Source: Gammaproteobacteria bacterium (GTDB lineage Bacteria; Pseudomonadota; Gammaproteobacteria; Competibacterales; Competibacteraceae). From it: DNA of 64,000 bases. The stretch covers positions 434,001 through 498,000 of the forward strand of contig JACKMZ010000002.1 of the NCBI GenBank assembly GCA_024235135.1, in the 5' to 3' direction. The notes below the pieces were generated by a model that saw only the letters and a list, made by a program, of their open reading frames with translations, made no database searches and had not been told where the DNA came from. Both the position numbers and the translations under genes were made by a program. Of this stretch, positions 17,300 through 26,537 are shown in pieces (positions within the stretch are counted from its first letter, which is position 1; each line of letters opens with the position of its first letter).

Positions 17300-18748
17300 A
17301 TGTCAAAAGCCAAGCCTTTATTATTTATCGACGTACCCCGTCAAACACCCGAGAAACTCGACGCCCGCCAGCGGGCCATGCATTTCCAGGAGATCTACGG
17401 CCAATTCGACGCCAGGTCGGCAGCCGACCAGGCCGGCCGTTGTCTGCACTGCGGCAATCCTTATTGTGAATGGAAATGTCCGGTGCACAATTACATTCCC
17501 AACTGGTTGCAATTGGTCAATGAAGGCAACCTGTTCGAAGCGGCGGAACTGTCTCACCGAACCAATTCGCTGCCGGAAATGTGTGGTCGGGTTTGCCCGC
17601 AGGATCGCTTGTGCGAGGGGGCCTGCACGCTCAATGATGGCCCCGGATGGCCCAATGGCGAAGCGGCGGACCCTGGCATCGGCGCCGTGACGATCGGCTC
17701 CATCGAGAAATACATCACCGATGAGGCGCTCAAGCAAGGCTGGCGACCGGATTTATCCAATGTGGTCAGTACCGGCAAGCGGGTCGCCATAATCGGCGCC
17801 GGACCGGCTGGCCTGGGGTGCGCCGATGTGCTGACGCGTAACGGTGTGCAGGCCGTGGTCTATGACCGTTATCCCCAGATCGGGGGGTTGCTTACTTTCG
17901 GTATTCCGCCGTTTAAGCTGGAAAAGGAAATCGTGCAGCAACGGCGCGAGATTCTCGAAGGCATGGGTGTGGAGTTCAAGTTGAACATGGAGGTCGGTCG
18001 GGATATCGCTTTCCAAGCGTTGCTGGATGGATACGACGCGGTTTTTCTGGGCATGGGCACCTATACCTATATGAAGGGTGGTTTCCCCGGTGAGGATCTG
18101 TCGGGAGTTCATGAAGCGTTGCCCTATCTTATTTCCAACGTCAATCGTCGGCTGGGCTTCGAACGCAAGCCCGAGGATTTCGTCGACATGAAAGGCCAGC
18201 GCGTGGTGGTGCTGGGTGGCGGCGATACCGCCATGGACTGCAACCGTACGGCGATTCGCCAAGGCGCCACTTCGGTGACCTGCGTGTACCGCCGGGATGA
18301 GCAGAATATGCCTGGATCACGCCGCGAGGTGAGTAATGCCAAGGAAGAAGGCGTGGTGTTCCTGTGGAATCGGCAACCGGTGGCATTGCTCGGCGAGGGT
18401 GGCGTAACCGGTGTCAAAGTGCACACCACGCAACTGGGTGCGCCGGACGCGCGGGGGCGCCGCAGCCCCGAGGTGGTGCCAGGGTCCGAGGAAGTCATCC
18501 CCGCTGATCGGGTGATCATCGCTTTCGGTTTCCGGCCCGATCCGGCGGCCTGGTTCGACGAATTCGACATTCAAATCGACGACCGCGGTCGGGTTAAAGC
18601 CGCTCCCGGCAATCAGTTCAAGTTCCAGACCAGCAATCCCAAGGTGTTTGCCGGAGGCGATATGGTGCGCGGTTCGGACCTGGTGGTTACCGCTGTATTC
18701 GAAGGGCGCGAGGCGGCCGAAGGCATACTCGATTATCTCTGCGTATAA
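17300..18748 (+). CDS. gltD: Glutamate synthase (NADPH) small subunit
   Basis: A 482-residue flavoprotein that passes electrons from NADPH through FAD and two 4Fe-4S clusters to GltB. N-terminal cysteines are Cys48, Cys51, Cys56 and Cys60 (CLHCGNPYCEWKC), with a second set near residues 95-108 (CGRVCPQDRLCEGAC). The FAD loop VAIIGAGPAGLGC is near 162 and the NADPH loop VVVLGGGDTAMDC near 302. The closing FAD motif KVFAGGDMVRG is present. Length agrees with E. coli GltD (472). hemE begins 13 bases after the stop. Confidence 0.96.
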   Translation: MSKAKPLLFIDVPRQTPEKLDARQRAMHFQEIYGQFDARSAADQAGRCLHCGNPYCEWKCPVHNYIPNWLQLVNEGNLFEAAELSHRTNSLPEMCGRVCPQDRLCEGACTLNDGPGWPNGEAADPGIGAVTIGSIEKYITDEALKQGWRPDLSNVVSTGKRVAIIGAGPAGLGCADVLTRNGVQAVVYDRYPQIGGLLTFGIPPFKLEKEIVQQRREILEGMGVEFKLNMEVGRDIAFQALLDGYDAVFLGMGTYTYMKGGFPGEDLSGVHEALPYLISNVNRRLGFERKPEDFVDMKGQRVVVLGGGDTAMDCNRTAIRQGATSVTCVYRRDEQNMPGSRREVSNAKEEGVVFLWNRQPVALLGEGGVTGVKVHTTQLGAPDARGRRSPEVVPGSEEVIPADRVIIAFGFRPDPAAWFDEFDIQIDDRGRVKAAPGNQFKFQTSNPKVFAGGDMVRGSDLVVTAVFEGREAAEGILDYLCV

Positions 18749-18761
18749 GCGGTTCCTGCCC

Positions 18762-19829
18762 ATGATTCCATTGCGCAACGACCGGCTGCTTCGGGCTTTG
18801 CTACGGCAACCGGTCGATGCGACGCCAATTTGGATCATGCGCCAAGCTGGCCGATATCTACCCGAATATCGAGCGACCCGAGCGCGCGCGGGCAGCTTCA
18901 TGAAGCTGTGTCAGACGCCTGAACTGGCCTGCGAAGTGACCTTGCAACCCCTTGAGCGTTTCCCCTTGGACGCCGCGATTCTGTTTTCGGACATCCTGAC
19001 GGTGCCGGATGCCATGGGTCTGGGTCTGTCCTTCGCGGAAGGCGAAGGGCCGCGCTTCGCGCATCCCGTGCGTTGCGCCAACGACGTCGAGAAACTCCCC
19101 GTGCCCGACCCGGAGCAGGATCTTGGTTATGTCATGGAGGCCGTACGCATGATCCGCCGAGAACTGGCTGGCCGTGTGCCGTTGATCGGGTTTGCCGGTA
19201 GTCCCTGGACGCTGGCCACCTATATGGTGGAAGGCGGGGCGAGCAAGGAGTATGCGCGAATCAAAGGGCTGCTGTATGGCCAGCCGGCGCTTCTCCATCG
19301 TTTGCTGGAGGTCACCGCGCGCGGCGTAACGGCTTATTTGAATGCGCAAATTGCTGCTGGCGCGCAGGCGGTCATGCTCTTCGATACCTGGGGCGGGATT
19401 CTGACTCCGCAGGATTATCAGGAATTCTCACTGCGTTACATGCGGAACATCGTGGCTGAGTTGCAACGGGAAAGCGAAGGCCGGACGGTGCCGGTCATTC
19501 TGTTTACCAAGGGTGGCGGGGCTTGGCTGGAAACCATGGCCGAGACCGGTTGCGATGCCTTGGGTCTGGATTGGACGGTGAATATCCGCGAAGCCAAAAA
19601 TCGGGTGGGTCGGCAGGTGGCCTTACAGGGCAATCTCGATCCGTGTGCGCTCTATGCACCCGCGTCGCGCATTCGTCAGGAAGTGGCGACTGTGTTGGCT
19701 GGTTTCGGTCCGGGTAGCGGCCATGTGTTCAATCTGGGTCACGGCATTCATCCTCAGATCGATCCCGAGCAAGTGCGGGTAATGGTCGACGCCGTGCATG
19801 AATTGAGCGCACCTTATCATGACGAATGA
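18762..19829 (+). CDS. hemE: Uroporphyrinogen decarboxylase
   Basis: A 355-residue TIM-barrel enzyme that removes four carboxyl groups from uroporphyrinogen III to give coproporphyrinogen III in heme synthesis. The signature IMRQAGRYLPEYR is near residue 25 and GFAGSPWTLATYMVEGG near 145. The catalytic-site Asp is in FPLDAAILFSDILT. ATG 18762 fits the family length (E. coli 354); the longer open frame from 18648 overlaps gltD and is not real. The gltD-hemE adjacency is common in gammaproteobacteria. It is convergent with hda, 14 bases away. Confidence 0.96.
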   Translation: MIPLRNDRLLRALLRQPVDATPIWIMRQAGRYLPEYRATRARAGSFMKLCQTPELACEVTLQPLERFPLDAAILFSDILTVPDAMGLGLSFAEGEGPRFAHPVRCANDVEKLPVPDPEQDLGYVMEAVRMIRRELAGRVPLIGFAGSPWTLATYMVEGGASKEYARIKGLLYGQPALLHRLLEVTARGVTAYLNAQIAAGAQAVMLFDTWGGILTPQDYQEFSLRYMRNIVAELQRESEGRTVPVILFTKGGGAWLETMAETGCDALGLDWTVNIREAKNRVGRQVALQGNLDPCALYAPASRIRQEVATVLAGFGPGSGHVFNLGHGIHPQIDPEQVRVMVDAVHELSAPYHDE

Positions 19830-19843
19830 ACGCCTGAGGCGGG

Positions 19844-20569
19844 TTAGCCCGATTCGCCAAAGCCCGCCGCTTTCAGCGTGTCCCGCACGAAGGGCACCGT
19901 AAGCTTGCGTTGAGCCGCCAGCGAGGCGGTATCCAGGATATCCAGCGCTTCGAACAGGTTACCCAGCGGTTCCCCGAAATGGCGCAATAGATAGCGTTCC
20001 ACATCGCCACTCAGGTTCAGACCGCGATGGGTGGCGCGCAGGCGCAAGGCTTGCGTTCGTTCGGTTTCCGGCAAGGGTTTAAGCGACAGCAGCAAACAAC
20101 CCGCCAAGCGTGATTCCAATTGAGGTAGGGCGAGACCCAGTTCCGAAGACGGCGCGTTTCCGGCAATGATCAGGCTGCTCCGCGTTTCCTGGATGCGCTC
20201 GAACAGATTGCGCAAGGCCAATTCCCAGTCTTCCCGCTGTGCGATGCATTCCACATCATCAATACACACGATGGCTAAGTTTTCCAGGCCATCGAGCACT
20301 GTGCAGGGGAACTGTTCAAGGGAGGCGAGCGGCAGATAAACGGATGTCGTATCACGTTCTCCCGCCGCATGGCAGATGGCCTGCAACAAATGACTCTTGC
20401 CGGTGCCTGATGTGCCCCATAGATACACGTGCGGTTCCCAGGCGCTGCCCGTCAAACGGGTCAGGGAGGCCAGCGCCTCGGCATTGGGGCCGCTGACAAA
20501 GGTCGCGAAGGTCGCACTGTCCTTGAGGCCAAAGGATAGCGGTAGTTGGGGATGCATCGGTTCTGTCAA
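19844..20569 (-). CDS. hda: DnaA regulatory inactivator Hda
   Basis: A 241-residue AAA+ protein. With the DNA-loaded beta clamp it stimulates ATP hydrolysis by DnaA and so prevents re-initiation. The N-terminal PQLPLSF matches a clamp-binding motif. Walker A GTSGTGKS is at about 52-59, Walker B IVCIDDVE at about 98-105, and the arginine-bearing LRATHRGL is further on. The protein lacks DnaA domain IV, which separates it from DnaA. It overlaps the upstream exporter gene by 4 bases (ATGA read on the minus strand), so the two are coupled. Confidence 0.93.
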   Translation of the reverse strand: MTEPMHPQLPLSFGLKDSATFATFVSGPNAEALASLTRLTGSAWEPHVYLWGTSGTGKSHLLQAICHAAGERDTTSVYLPLASLEQFPCTVLDGLENLAIVCIDDVECIAQREDWELALRNLFERIQETRSSLIIAGNAPSSELGLALPQLESRLAGCLLLSLKPLPETERTQALRLRATHRGLNLSGDVERYLLRHFGEPLGNLFEALDILDTASLAAQRKLTVPFVRDTLKAAGFGESG

Positions 20570-21627
20570 TCGTGATAGAGCACGCTTTTCAGATACTCGT
20601 CATGGGTATGACGCAATAGCACCATGATAATCGCTGCTACCGGCAATGCCAGCAATACCCCGAAGAAGCCGAATAAGTGGCCGCCCACCAGTACGGCGAA
20701 AATGACGGCGACGGGATGCAGGCCGATACGATCGCCGACCAACAGGGGCGTCAGCAACATCCCTTCGATGGCTTGGCCGACACTGAACACCAGGAGAACA
20801 GGCAGCAAATGCCAAAAATCGTGAAATTGGATCACCGCCGCAATGCCGGCCACGACTATCCCCACGATAAAACCAAGGTAAGGCACGAAGCTGACCAGGC
20901 CAGCCAACATACCGATCAACAGTGAAAAATCCAGGCCGGCAATGAACAGGCCCAGCGAGTAAATCACGCCCAAGGCCATCATGACGACGAGTTGGCCCCG
21001 CAAAAACGCACCCAGGACTTCATCCGATTCCTTCGCCAGATCGATAATCACGGGTTCGATGCGGCGCGGCAGCAAATCCCGGATACGCGCCATGAGGATA
21101 TCCCAATCCCGCAACAGGTAAAATGTCACCACTGGAATCAACAAAACGTTGGCCAACCAGCCGATGACCACGACGGAAGAATGGGTAATCGAGGATAACA
21201 GGAAGGTCGCGATATTGCTCACTTCAGCGATGTAGTTGAGCAATTCCTTTTTGACGCTGCTAAGGTCCAGCAGCGTGGAATCCGCGCCGAGTTGGTTCTG
21301 CAGCCAGGGCAGGATCGTCGTCTGCAGAAATTCCAGAAAGAACGGCAGGCGTTGCACCAGCGCCGCGAACTGCCGGCCCAGCAGCGGCAGCAGGAACAGC
21401 AGTAGCAGCAACAGCAGCAAGAACAGGACGACGAACACGGTGACTACCGCCCAAGTGCGCGATAGTTTAGGTTGCCAACGATCTATCCGATCCACCAGGG
21501 GATCGCCCAAATAAGCCAGCAGGGCCGAGAATACGAAAGGCGTCAATACGGGCGCCAGGAGATACAGAAAACCGCCGGAGATGGCGAGCAGGGCCGACCA
21601 GAACCAGAACCGAGTTTCACGAGACAT
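20566..21627 (-). CDS. AI-2E family membrane transporter (PerM-like)
   Basis: A 353-residue polytopic inner-membrane protein of the AI-2E/PerM family. Transmembrane helices cluster at the N-terminus (about 10-80) and from about 150 to the end, with the family pattern LLRDWDILMARIRDLLP and the DxIGLHP and VFGFFG-like ending (GGHLFGFFGVLLALP). Family members include TqsA, implicated in AI-2 release, and putative permeases and sodium/proton antiporters; the substrate here is unknown. Its place beside hda and divergent from purM is typical in gammaproteobacteria. It overlaps the CDP-alcohol transferase gene by 11 bases. Confidence 0.88.
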   Translation of the reverse strand: MSRETRFWFWSALLAISGGFLYLLAPVLTPFVFSALLAYLGDPLVDRIDRWQPKLSRTWAVVTVFVVLFLLLLLLLLFLLPLLGRQFAALVQRLPFFLEFLQTTILPWLQNQLGADSTLLDLSSVKKELLNYIAEVSNIATFLLSSITHSSVVVIGWLANVLLIPVVTFYLLRDWDILMARIRDLLPRRIEPVIIDLAKESDEVLGAFLRGQLVVMMALGVIYSLGLFIAGLDFSLLIGMLAGLVSFVPYLGFIVGIVVAGIAAVIQFHDFWHLLPVLLVFSVGQAIEGMLLTPLLVGDRIGLHPVAVIFAVLVGGHLFGFFGVLLALPVAAIIMVLLRHTHDEYLKSVLYHD

Positions 21628-22180
21628 CGATTCGCCTTCCTTTGCGCCAGGCGCGTCGGCTCCATTCCCAAACGTAGGCCGCGCCGCTCAGCGCGGTGGA
21701 CAAAGCGGTGGTGGCAATCAGTGCGGTCAGCATCGGGTCCGGCAGCATCCATAAGCTGCGATCGCAAATCACGGCCAGCACCAGCACGATCTGCAGCACG
21801 GTATTGAGCTTGCTGACCAGCAACGGCGTGGCTTCCACGGGTTCGAACCAAAAGTGATAAGCCAGCGCCCCACCGACGATGAGAAGATCACGGAAGATGA
21901 TCAGTGCAACCAGCCAATAGGGTAGGAGTTCTGTCCAGGCCAGTACCAGCACCGTGCCCATGAGCAATAGCTTATCGGCCAGTGGATCGAGTATGCCGCC
22001 CAGCCAACTGGTCCAGCCATAACGCTTGGCGAGAAAACCGTCGATGCCATCGGAAATACCGGCTACCAGAAACAGTGACAGGGCCCAGCCATAGCGTTCC
22101 TGCAGGATCAGCCACAAGATCGGCGGCACCAGCAGAATGCGTAACAGCGTGATGAAATTGGGGATATGCTGAAGTAGCAA
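21617..22180 (-). CDS. CDP-alcohol phosphatidyltransferase (PgsA-like)
   Basis: A 187-residue inner-membrane enzyme with the CDP-alcohol motif spaced exactly as in the family: Asp47-Gly48, Ala51-Lys52 (usually Ala-Arg), Gly61, Asp65 and Asp69. About five transmembrane helices are visible. The likely reaction is transfer of a phosphatidyl group from CDP-diacylglycerol to an alcohol, probably glycerol 3-phosphate as in PgsA. A genome may carry a second, canonical pgsA beside uvrC, so this could be a paralogue; no gene symbol is given. It is first in the minus-strand unit leading to hda, and divergent from purM. Confidence 0.85.
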   Translation of the reverse strand: MLLQHIPNFITLLRILLVPPILWLILQERYGWALSLFLVAGISDGIDGFLAKRYGWTSWLGGILDPLADKLLLMGTVLVLAWTELLPYWLVALIIFRDLLIVGGALAYHFWFEPVEATPLLVSKLNTVLQIVLVLAVICDRSLWMLPDPMLTALIATTALSTALSGAAYVWEWSRRAWRKGRRIDVS

Positions 22181-22268
22181 AACGGCTAACGAGGCTAGCA
22201 GTGATTGGCTTTAGCCATGGTAACATAAGTCGATTTTGCGCTGGATACGGCATTCTACTTAATGATCC

Positions 22269-22274
22269 GGAGGG
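22269..22274 (+). promoter_or_regulatory. Ribosome-binding site fixing a TTG start for purM
   Basis: GGAGGG lies 7 bases before TTG 22282. No ATG or GTG at a family-consistent position competes, so this site decides the start. Confidence 0.8.
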
Positions 22275-22281
22275 TACGAGA

Positions 22282-23337
22282 TTGACAGAGCACGGTCCCT
22301 TTTCCCGCCGCCCTCTGAGCTACCGTGACGCGGGCGTGGACATCGATGCAGGTAACCGTCTGGTGGACCGTATCAAGGGCGAAGTCGCCCGTACCTTGCG
22401 CCCGGAAGTGCTGAATGGAATCGGGGGTTTCGGCGCGCTCGTCGAACTGCCTCTGGAACGCTTTCGCCGTCCCGTGTTGGTGGCAGGCACCGACGGTGTG
22501 GGCACCAAGCTCAAGTTAGCGCTGGAATTAAACCGTTATGACACCATCGGTATCGACCTGGTCGCCATGTGTGTCAATGACGTGGTGGTCAGTGGCGCGG
22601 AGCCCCTGCTGTTCCTGGATTATTACGCTACTGGAAAACTGGATGTGGATATCGCCACCATGGTAATCCGGGGCATCGCCGAAGGCTGCGCACAGGCCGG
22701 CGCGGCGCTGGTCGGCGGAGAAACGGCCGAGATGCCCGGCCTTTACAGTGACGGCGATTACGACCTGGCGGGTTTTTGCGTGGGGGTGGCCGAGAAAGAC
22801 CGACTCATCGACGGCCATCGGGTTGCGCCGGGTGATGTGTTGATCGGTCTGGCGTCTTCAGGACCTCACTCCAATGGCTATTCCCTGATTCGCAAGATCG
22901 TGACGCTGAGCGGAACGCCGCTGACCGAACCGTTTGCGGGCAGTACCCTGGGCGATGTGCTGTTGACCCCGACCCGCATTTACGTCAAACCCTTGCTGCG
23001 ACTGCTGGACGCCCTACCGGTTCATGCGCTGGCCCATATCACCGGCGGCGGATTGCCGGATAATGCGCCTCGGGTGTTGCCGGACGATGTGGTTGCCGTT
23101 ATCGATACGACAAGCTGGGTGCGCCCGCCCATTTTCGATTGGCTGCAAGCGCAGGGCCAGGTTACGGATGAAGACATGTGGCGCACGTTTAACAATGGCG
23201 TGGGCATGATAATCTGCGTGGCCGCGGCCGACGTAGAGTCCGCATTGGCCGTATTGCGGGACGCTGGGGAAAGCCCCTGGGTGGTGGGAATGATTGAAGC
23301 CGGCCAGGGCCAGCCGCGTTTGGAATGGCGGCCGTGA
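22282..23337 (+). CDS. purM: Phosphoribosylformylglycinamidine cyclo-ligase
   Basis: A 351-residue AIR synthetase that closes the imidazole ring in purine synthesis (FGAM plus ATP to AIR). Family stretches are SYRDAGVDIDAGNRLV near residue 15, GGFGALVELP, GTDGVGTKLKLA, the DLVAMCVNDVVVSGAEPLLF loop, GGETAEMPG and HITGGGLPDNAPRVLP. TTG 22282 is chosen for its GGAGGG site and because the length then matches E. coli (345). The open frame extends to 22201, but those residues have no family likeness. It overlaps purN, the usual purMN pair. Confidence 0.95.
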   Translation: MTEHGPFSRRPLSYRDAGVDIDAGNRLVDRIKGEVARTLRPEVLNGIGGFGALVELPLERFRRPVLVAGTDGVGTKLKLALELNRYDTIGIDLVAMCVNDVVVSGAEPLLFLDYYATGKLDVDIATMVIRGIAEGCAQAGAALVGGETAEMPGLYSDGDYDLAGFCVGVAEKDRLIDGHRVAPGDVLIGLASSGPHSNGYSLIRKIVTLSGTPLTEPFAGSTLGDVLLTPTRIYVKPLLRLLDALPVHALAHITGGGLPDNAPRVLPDDVVAVIDTTSWVRPPIFDWLQAQGQVTDEDMWRTFNNGVGMIICVAAADVESALAVLRDAGESPWVVGMIEAGQGQPRLEWRP

Positions 23338-23996
23338 GCGACGGCTCCGGCAAACTGCCGCTGGTGGTGTTGATTTCCGGGCGGGGCAGTAATTTGCAGG
23401 CGATTCTCGATGGCGCGCGCGATGGCAGTTTGCCGATAACCATCCGCGCCGTGATCAGCAACCGGCCGGGCGTTCAGGGTTTGGACCGCGCCCGGCAAGC
23501 GGCCGTGCCGGCGCTGACCCTGGATCACAAAGTCTATTCCACACGCCAGGATTTCGAGACCGCCTTGCGCTCGACCATCGACGAATTGTCACCCGCCCTG
23601 GTTATACTGGCTGGATTCATGCGGGTGCTCAGTCCGGAATTCGTCATGCACTATGCGGGGCGGATGCTGAATATCCATCCTTCCCTGCTACCCAAATACC
23701 GGGGCTTGCACACCCATGAACGGGCGCTCGGCGGCGGGGAGCGGGAACATGGCGCCAGCGTTCATTTCGTGACTCCTGAGCTGGATAGCGGCCCAGTGAT
23801 CGTTCAGGCTTGCGTACCGGTTTTGCCTGACGACGATCCTGATAGCCTGGCGGCTCGCGTGCTGGAACAGGAGCATAAAATTTATCCGTTGGCGATTCGC
23901 TGGTTTGCCGAAGGGCGGATCGTCTTGCGTGAACAACAGGTTTGGTTCGACGGCCACCTCCTGTCGGAGCCCAAGCGATGGCCAGGTTGCCACTGA
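23325..23996 (+). CDS. purN: Phosphoribosylglycinamide formyltransferase
   Basis: A 223-residue GAR transformylase that uses 10-formyltetrahydrofolate to formylate glycinamide ribonucleotide. Seen are the phosphate loop SGRGSNLQAILD, the catalytic Asn and His in MLNIHPSLLPKY, and the catalytic Asp in TPELDSGPVI. The start is ATG 23325, overlapping purM by 13 bases; GTG 23334, overlapping the purM stop as GTGA, is an equally good alternative. A six-base insertion-like GGGERE follows HERAL, where most homologues have a short glycine loop. Confidence 0.94.
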   Translation: MAAVSDGSGKLPLVVLISGRGSNLQAILDGARDGSLPITIRAVISNRPGVQGLDRARQAAVPALTLDHKVYSTRQDFETALRSTIDELSPALVILAGFMRVLSPEFVMHYAGRMLNIHPSLLPKYRGLHTHERALGGGEREHGASVHFVTPELDSGPVIVQACVPVLPDDDPDSLAARVLEQEHKIYPLAIRWFAEGRIVLREQQVWFDGHLLSEPKRWPGCH

Positions 23997-24029
23997 AGTT
24001 TTATCACACCCTAAGCGAGGCAATGGTTT

Positions 24030-25082
24030 TTGAAAACCAGTAAAAATATTCTGAAGTGGGGCGTCGGCCCGCTGATTGCCGGTGTTTTGTGCATTCTGGC
24101 GCTGACCATGATCGGCCGGATTCTGACCCAGTATTCCCTGCACGATATTCTGAATTATCTGCAGCAACTGCCTGCGAGCACGTTGTGGCTGGCATTGGGG
24201 TGCGTGGCGCTCAGCTATCTGACGATGACCGTTTATGACGTTCTGGCCATGCGTTATATCCGCCGCGCTCTGCCTTGGTCCAAGGTGGGGATGGCCGCCT
24301 TCATCAGCTATGCATTCAGTCTCTCGCTGGGATGCTCCGTACTGACCTCGGGCTCCCTGCGTTACCGCTTCTATGTCGGTTGGGGCTTATCGTTCAACGA
24401 ACTCGTACAGGTGGTTGCGTTCACGGTCTTGACCGGCTGGCTGGGCATACTCACGATCGGCGGCGGCATGTTGATCTGGCAACCGTTCGCCCTACCGGTG
24501 TCGGCCTACCTGCCGACCATGGACAGCGCCTGGTTGGGCGCGGTGATGTTGGCGCTGCCACTCGCCTATCTGCTGCTTAATACCGTGCGCCGGCAGCCGT
24601 TGCAGTGGGGCCGCTGGGCGCTTCCGATGGTGGGTCCGAAGCTGGCGGGTTTGCAGATTGGTTTGGGTTTGCTGGACTGGGTGATGGCCAGCACGGTGCT
24701 TTACGTGTTATTGCCCCCGAGCGAGGCGCTGAGTTTCGGATTTTTTCTGGGGGTCTTCCTGTTGGCGCAAACGACGGCGTTGATCAGTCATGTTCCGGCG
24801 GGTGTGGGGGTATTCGAGTCGGTGGTGTTGCTCTTGCTATCGTCCTATGTCCCCGCGCCGCAAATATTCGGGGCTTTATTGGTCTATCGTGTGGTTTTCT
24901 ACCTGCTGCCACTGCTGCTCGCGGCGCTCTTGCTCGGTCTGTACGAAGGCTGGGCGTTCCGGGCGCAACTGCTTTGGTTGCCACAACGCCTGGGTTCCGT
25001 TTTATTGGCCTTGCAGCGCCGTGGCGAATGGTTGGTCTCGATGTTGCGCGGCAAAGCGCGTCTTCTGGAGGTCAGCGATTGA
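24030..25082 (+). CDS. Stand-alone MprF-type flippase domain protein
   Basis: A 350-residue membrane protein of the lysylphosphatidylglycerol synthase transmembrane (UPF0104, COG0392) family. About eight hydrophobic segments are visible. The diagnostic loop is GSLRYRFYVGWGLS near residue 108, together with HVPAGVGVFESVV near 255, both typical of the MprF N-terminal half. The C-terminal synthase domain of MprF is absent, as in E. coli YbhN, so it probably moves or binds a lipid rather than making lysyl-PG. The start is TTG 24030 (MKTSKN). It is 33 bases after purN, and its stop is 3 bases from the convergent protease gene. Confidence 0.82.
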   Translation: MKTSKNILKWGVGPLIAGVLCILALTMIGRILTQYSLHDILNYLQQLPASTLWLALGCVALSYLTMTVYDVLAMRYIRRALPWSKVGMAAFISYAFSLSLGCSVLTSGSLRYRFYVGWGLSFNELVQVVAFTVLTGWLGILTIGGGMLIWQPFALPVSAYLPTMDSAWLGAVMLALPLAYLLLNTVRRQPLQWGRWALPMVGPKLAGLQIGLGLLDWVMASTVLYVLLPPSEALSFGFFLGVFLLAQTTALISHVPAGVGVFESVVLLLLSSYVPAPQIFGALLVYRVVFYLLPLLLAALLLGLYEGWAFRAQLLWLPQRLGSVLLALQRRGEWLVSMLRGKARLLEVSD

Positions 25083-25085
25083 TAG

Positions 25086-26537
25086 CTATTCTTTGGCGGC
25101 GGGCAGTTTGAGCGCCAGAAACAAGGTTTCGTCATCGCGTTGCACGAGTATGGGCATCGCGATGCCAGCGGGCAGATTCTGCAGCGTTTCCGCAAACTGA
25201 GGGGTGCTGGTGATGTTCTGCTGGTTGATGGATAAAATCACGTCGCCGGGGTAAAGCCCGGCGTTGGAACCCGGTCCATCGCCGACATCGGTCACCAGAA
25301 TGCCTTGGTTGTCCAGATCCAGCGAGCGCCGCTGTTCGTTGGTGAGTTCGGCCACGGTGATGTTGAGCCGCTCTTCTTCCCGCTCGTCCATGGCCATCAG
25401 TTCCTCGGCATCCTCCAGACGGGCAATGGTCGCTTTGATTTCCAGCGGTTCACCGCTGCGCAAAATGGACATCGCCACCGTTCTTCCCACAGGGGTGGCG
25501 GCGATCATGCGCGGTAGCTGCGAGGATTCATCCACGGCTTCCCCGCCATAGCGCAGGATCACATCGCCGACTTTGAAACCGGCGCGCGCCGCCGGGCTGT
25601 CGGTTTGAATCTGAGCGACCAGGGCGCCACGGGGGCGTTCCAGGCCGAAAGCTTCCGCCAGTTCGGCATTCACGTTTTGCAGCATGACGCCCAGCCAACC
25701 GCGCGTGACTTCGCCGGTAGCCTTGAGTTGATCGGCCACCTGTATCGCGAGTTTGATAGGCACGGCAAAGGACAGGCCCATATAGCCGCCCGTATTGCTG
25801 TAGATTTGCGAGTTGATGCCGACCACTTCGCCGTTGATATTGAACAGCGGACCGCCTGAATTGCCGGGATTGATGGCGGCGTCCGTCTGGATGAAAGGCA
25901 CATAGGCGTCGCTGGGCAGATTGCGGCCCACGGCGCTGACGATACCCTGAGTCGCCGTGCGTTCCAGACCGAACGGCGAGCCAATGGCCAGCACCCAATC
26001 GCCGACTTCCAAGGTGTCCGAATCGCCGACCTTGACCGTCGGCAGCTTCTCTCCGTCGATTTTCAAAAGGGCAACGTCGGTAAGATCATCGACACCCACC
26101 AGTTTGGCGGGTTTTTCCCGGTGGTCGCTGAGGCGTACGACGATCTTGTCGGCATCACGGGCGACATGCGCGTTGGTGAGAATGTATCCATCCTCGGAGA
26201 TGATGAAGCCGGAACCCAGCGAATGGGCCTGACGATCTCGGAACGGTTCCGGGCGTTCGTCGAAAAAGCGCCGGAAGAAATCGGAAAAGGGTCCTTCGTC
26301 GGATAAATTCGGCGTTCCCTGGCCTTTTTGCGTTCCCTGTAGATTTGATTGAGTGGAACTGACATTGACCACGGCCGCTTCGCTATCTTTCACCAACTGG
26401 CGAAAATCCGGCAAACGGGCTGACGTGACGGGCTGAGGGGGGGGCTGCTGGGGTTCTTCCTGGGGGGCCGGGAAAGCCATCGGCGGAAACAACAGCCACA
26501 GGAATATCAAGGTGCTCAACGGGGTTGCGGTTCTCAT
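25086..26537 (-). CDS. Do-family periplasmic serine protease (DegQ/MucD-like)
   Basis: A 483-residue exported protease/chaperone for misfolded envelope proteins. I chose ATG 26537: it has AGGA just upstream and gives a clean signal peptide ending near FPAPQ. The longer frame adds 15 unlikely residues. Catalytic residues are His124 (TNAHV), Asp154 (LTDVALL) and Ser227 (NPGNSGGP). A Q-linker/LA-loop-like stretch at about 66-105 precedes the protease core, and two PDZ domains follow at about 270-360 and 385-475, the standard Do architecture. The signal peptide is followed by a Pro/Gln-rich linker. It is divergent from acnB across a 246-base gap. Confidence 0.92.
   Translation of the reverse strand: MRTATPLSTLIFLWLLFPPMAFPAPQEEPQQPPPQPVTSARLPDFRQLVKDSEAAVVNVSSTQSNLQGTQKGQGTPNLSDEGPFSDFFRRFFDERPEPFRDRQAHSLGSGFIISEDGYILTNAHVARDADKIVVRLSDHREKPAKLVGVDDLTDVALLKIDGEKLPTVKVGDSDTLEVGDWVLAIGSPFGLERTATQGIVSAVGRNLPSDAYVPFIQTDAAINPGNSGGPLFNINGEVVGINSQIYSNTGGYMGLSFAVPIKLAIQVADQLKATGEVTRGWLGVMLQNVNAELAEAFGLERPRGALVAQIQTDSPAARAGFKVGDVILRYGGEAVDESSQLPRMIAATPVGRTVAMSILRSGEPLEIKATIARLEDAEELMAMDEREEERLNITVAELTNEQRRSLDLDNQGILVTDVGDGPGSNAGLYPGDVILSINQQNITSTPQFAETLQNLPAGIAMPILVQRDDETLFLALKLPAAKE

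Noticed and set aside
24605..25111. A 168-codon plus-strand frame inside the MprF-like gene.
   Set aside because: It is an alternative frame of the membrane protein gene, and its Gly/Arg/Ala-rich composition is that of a frame shadow.
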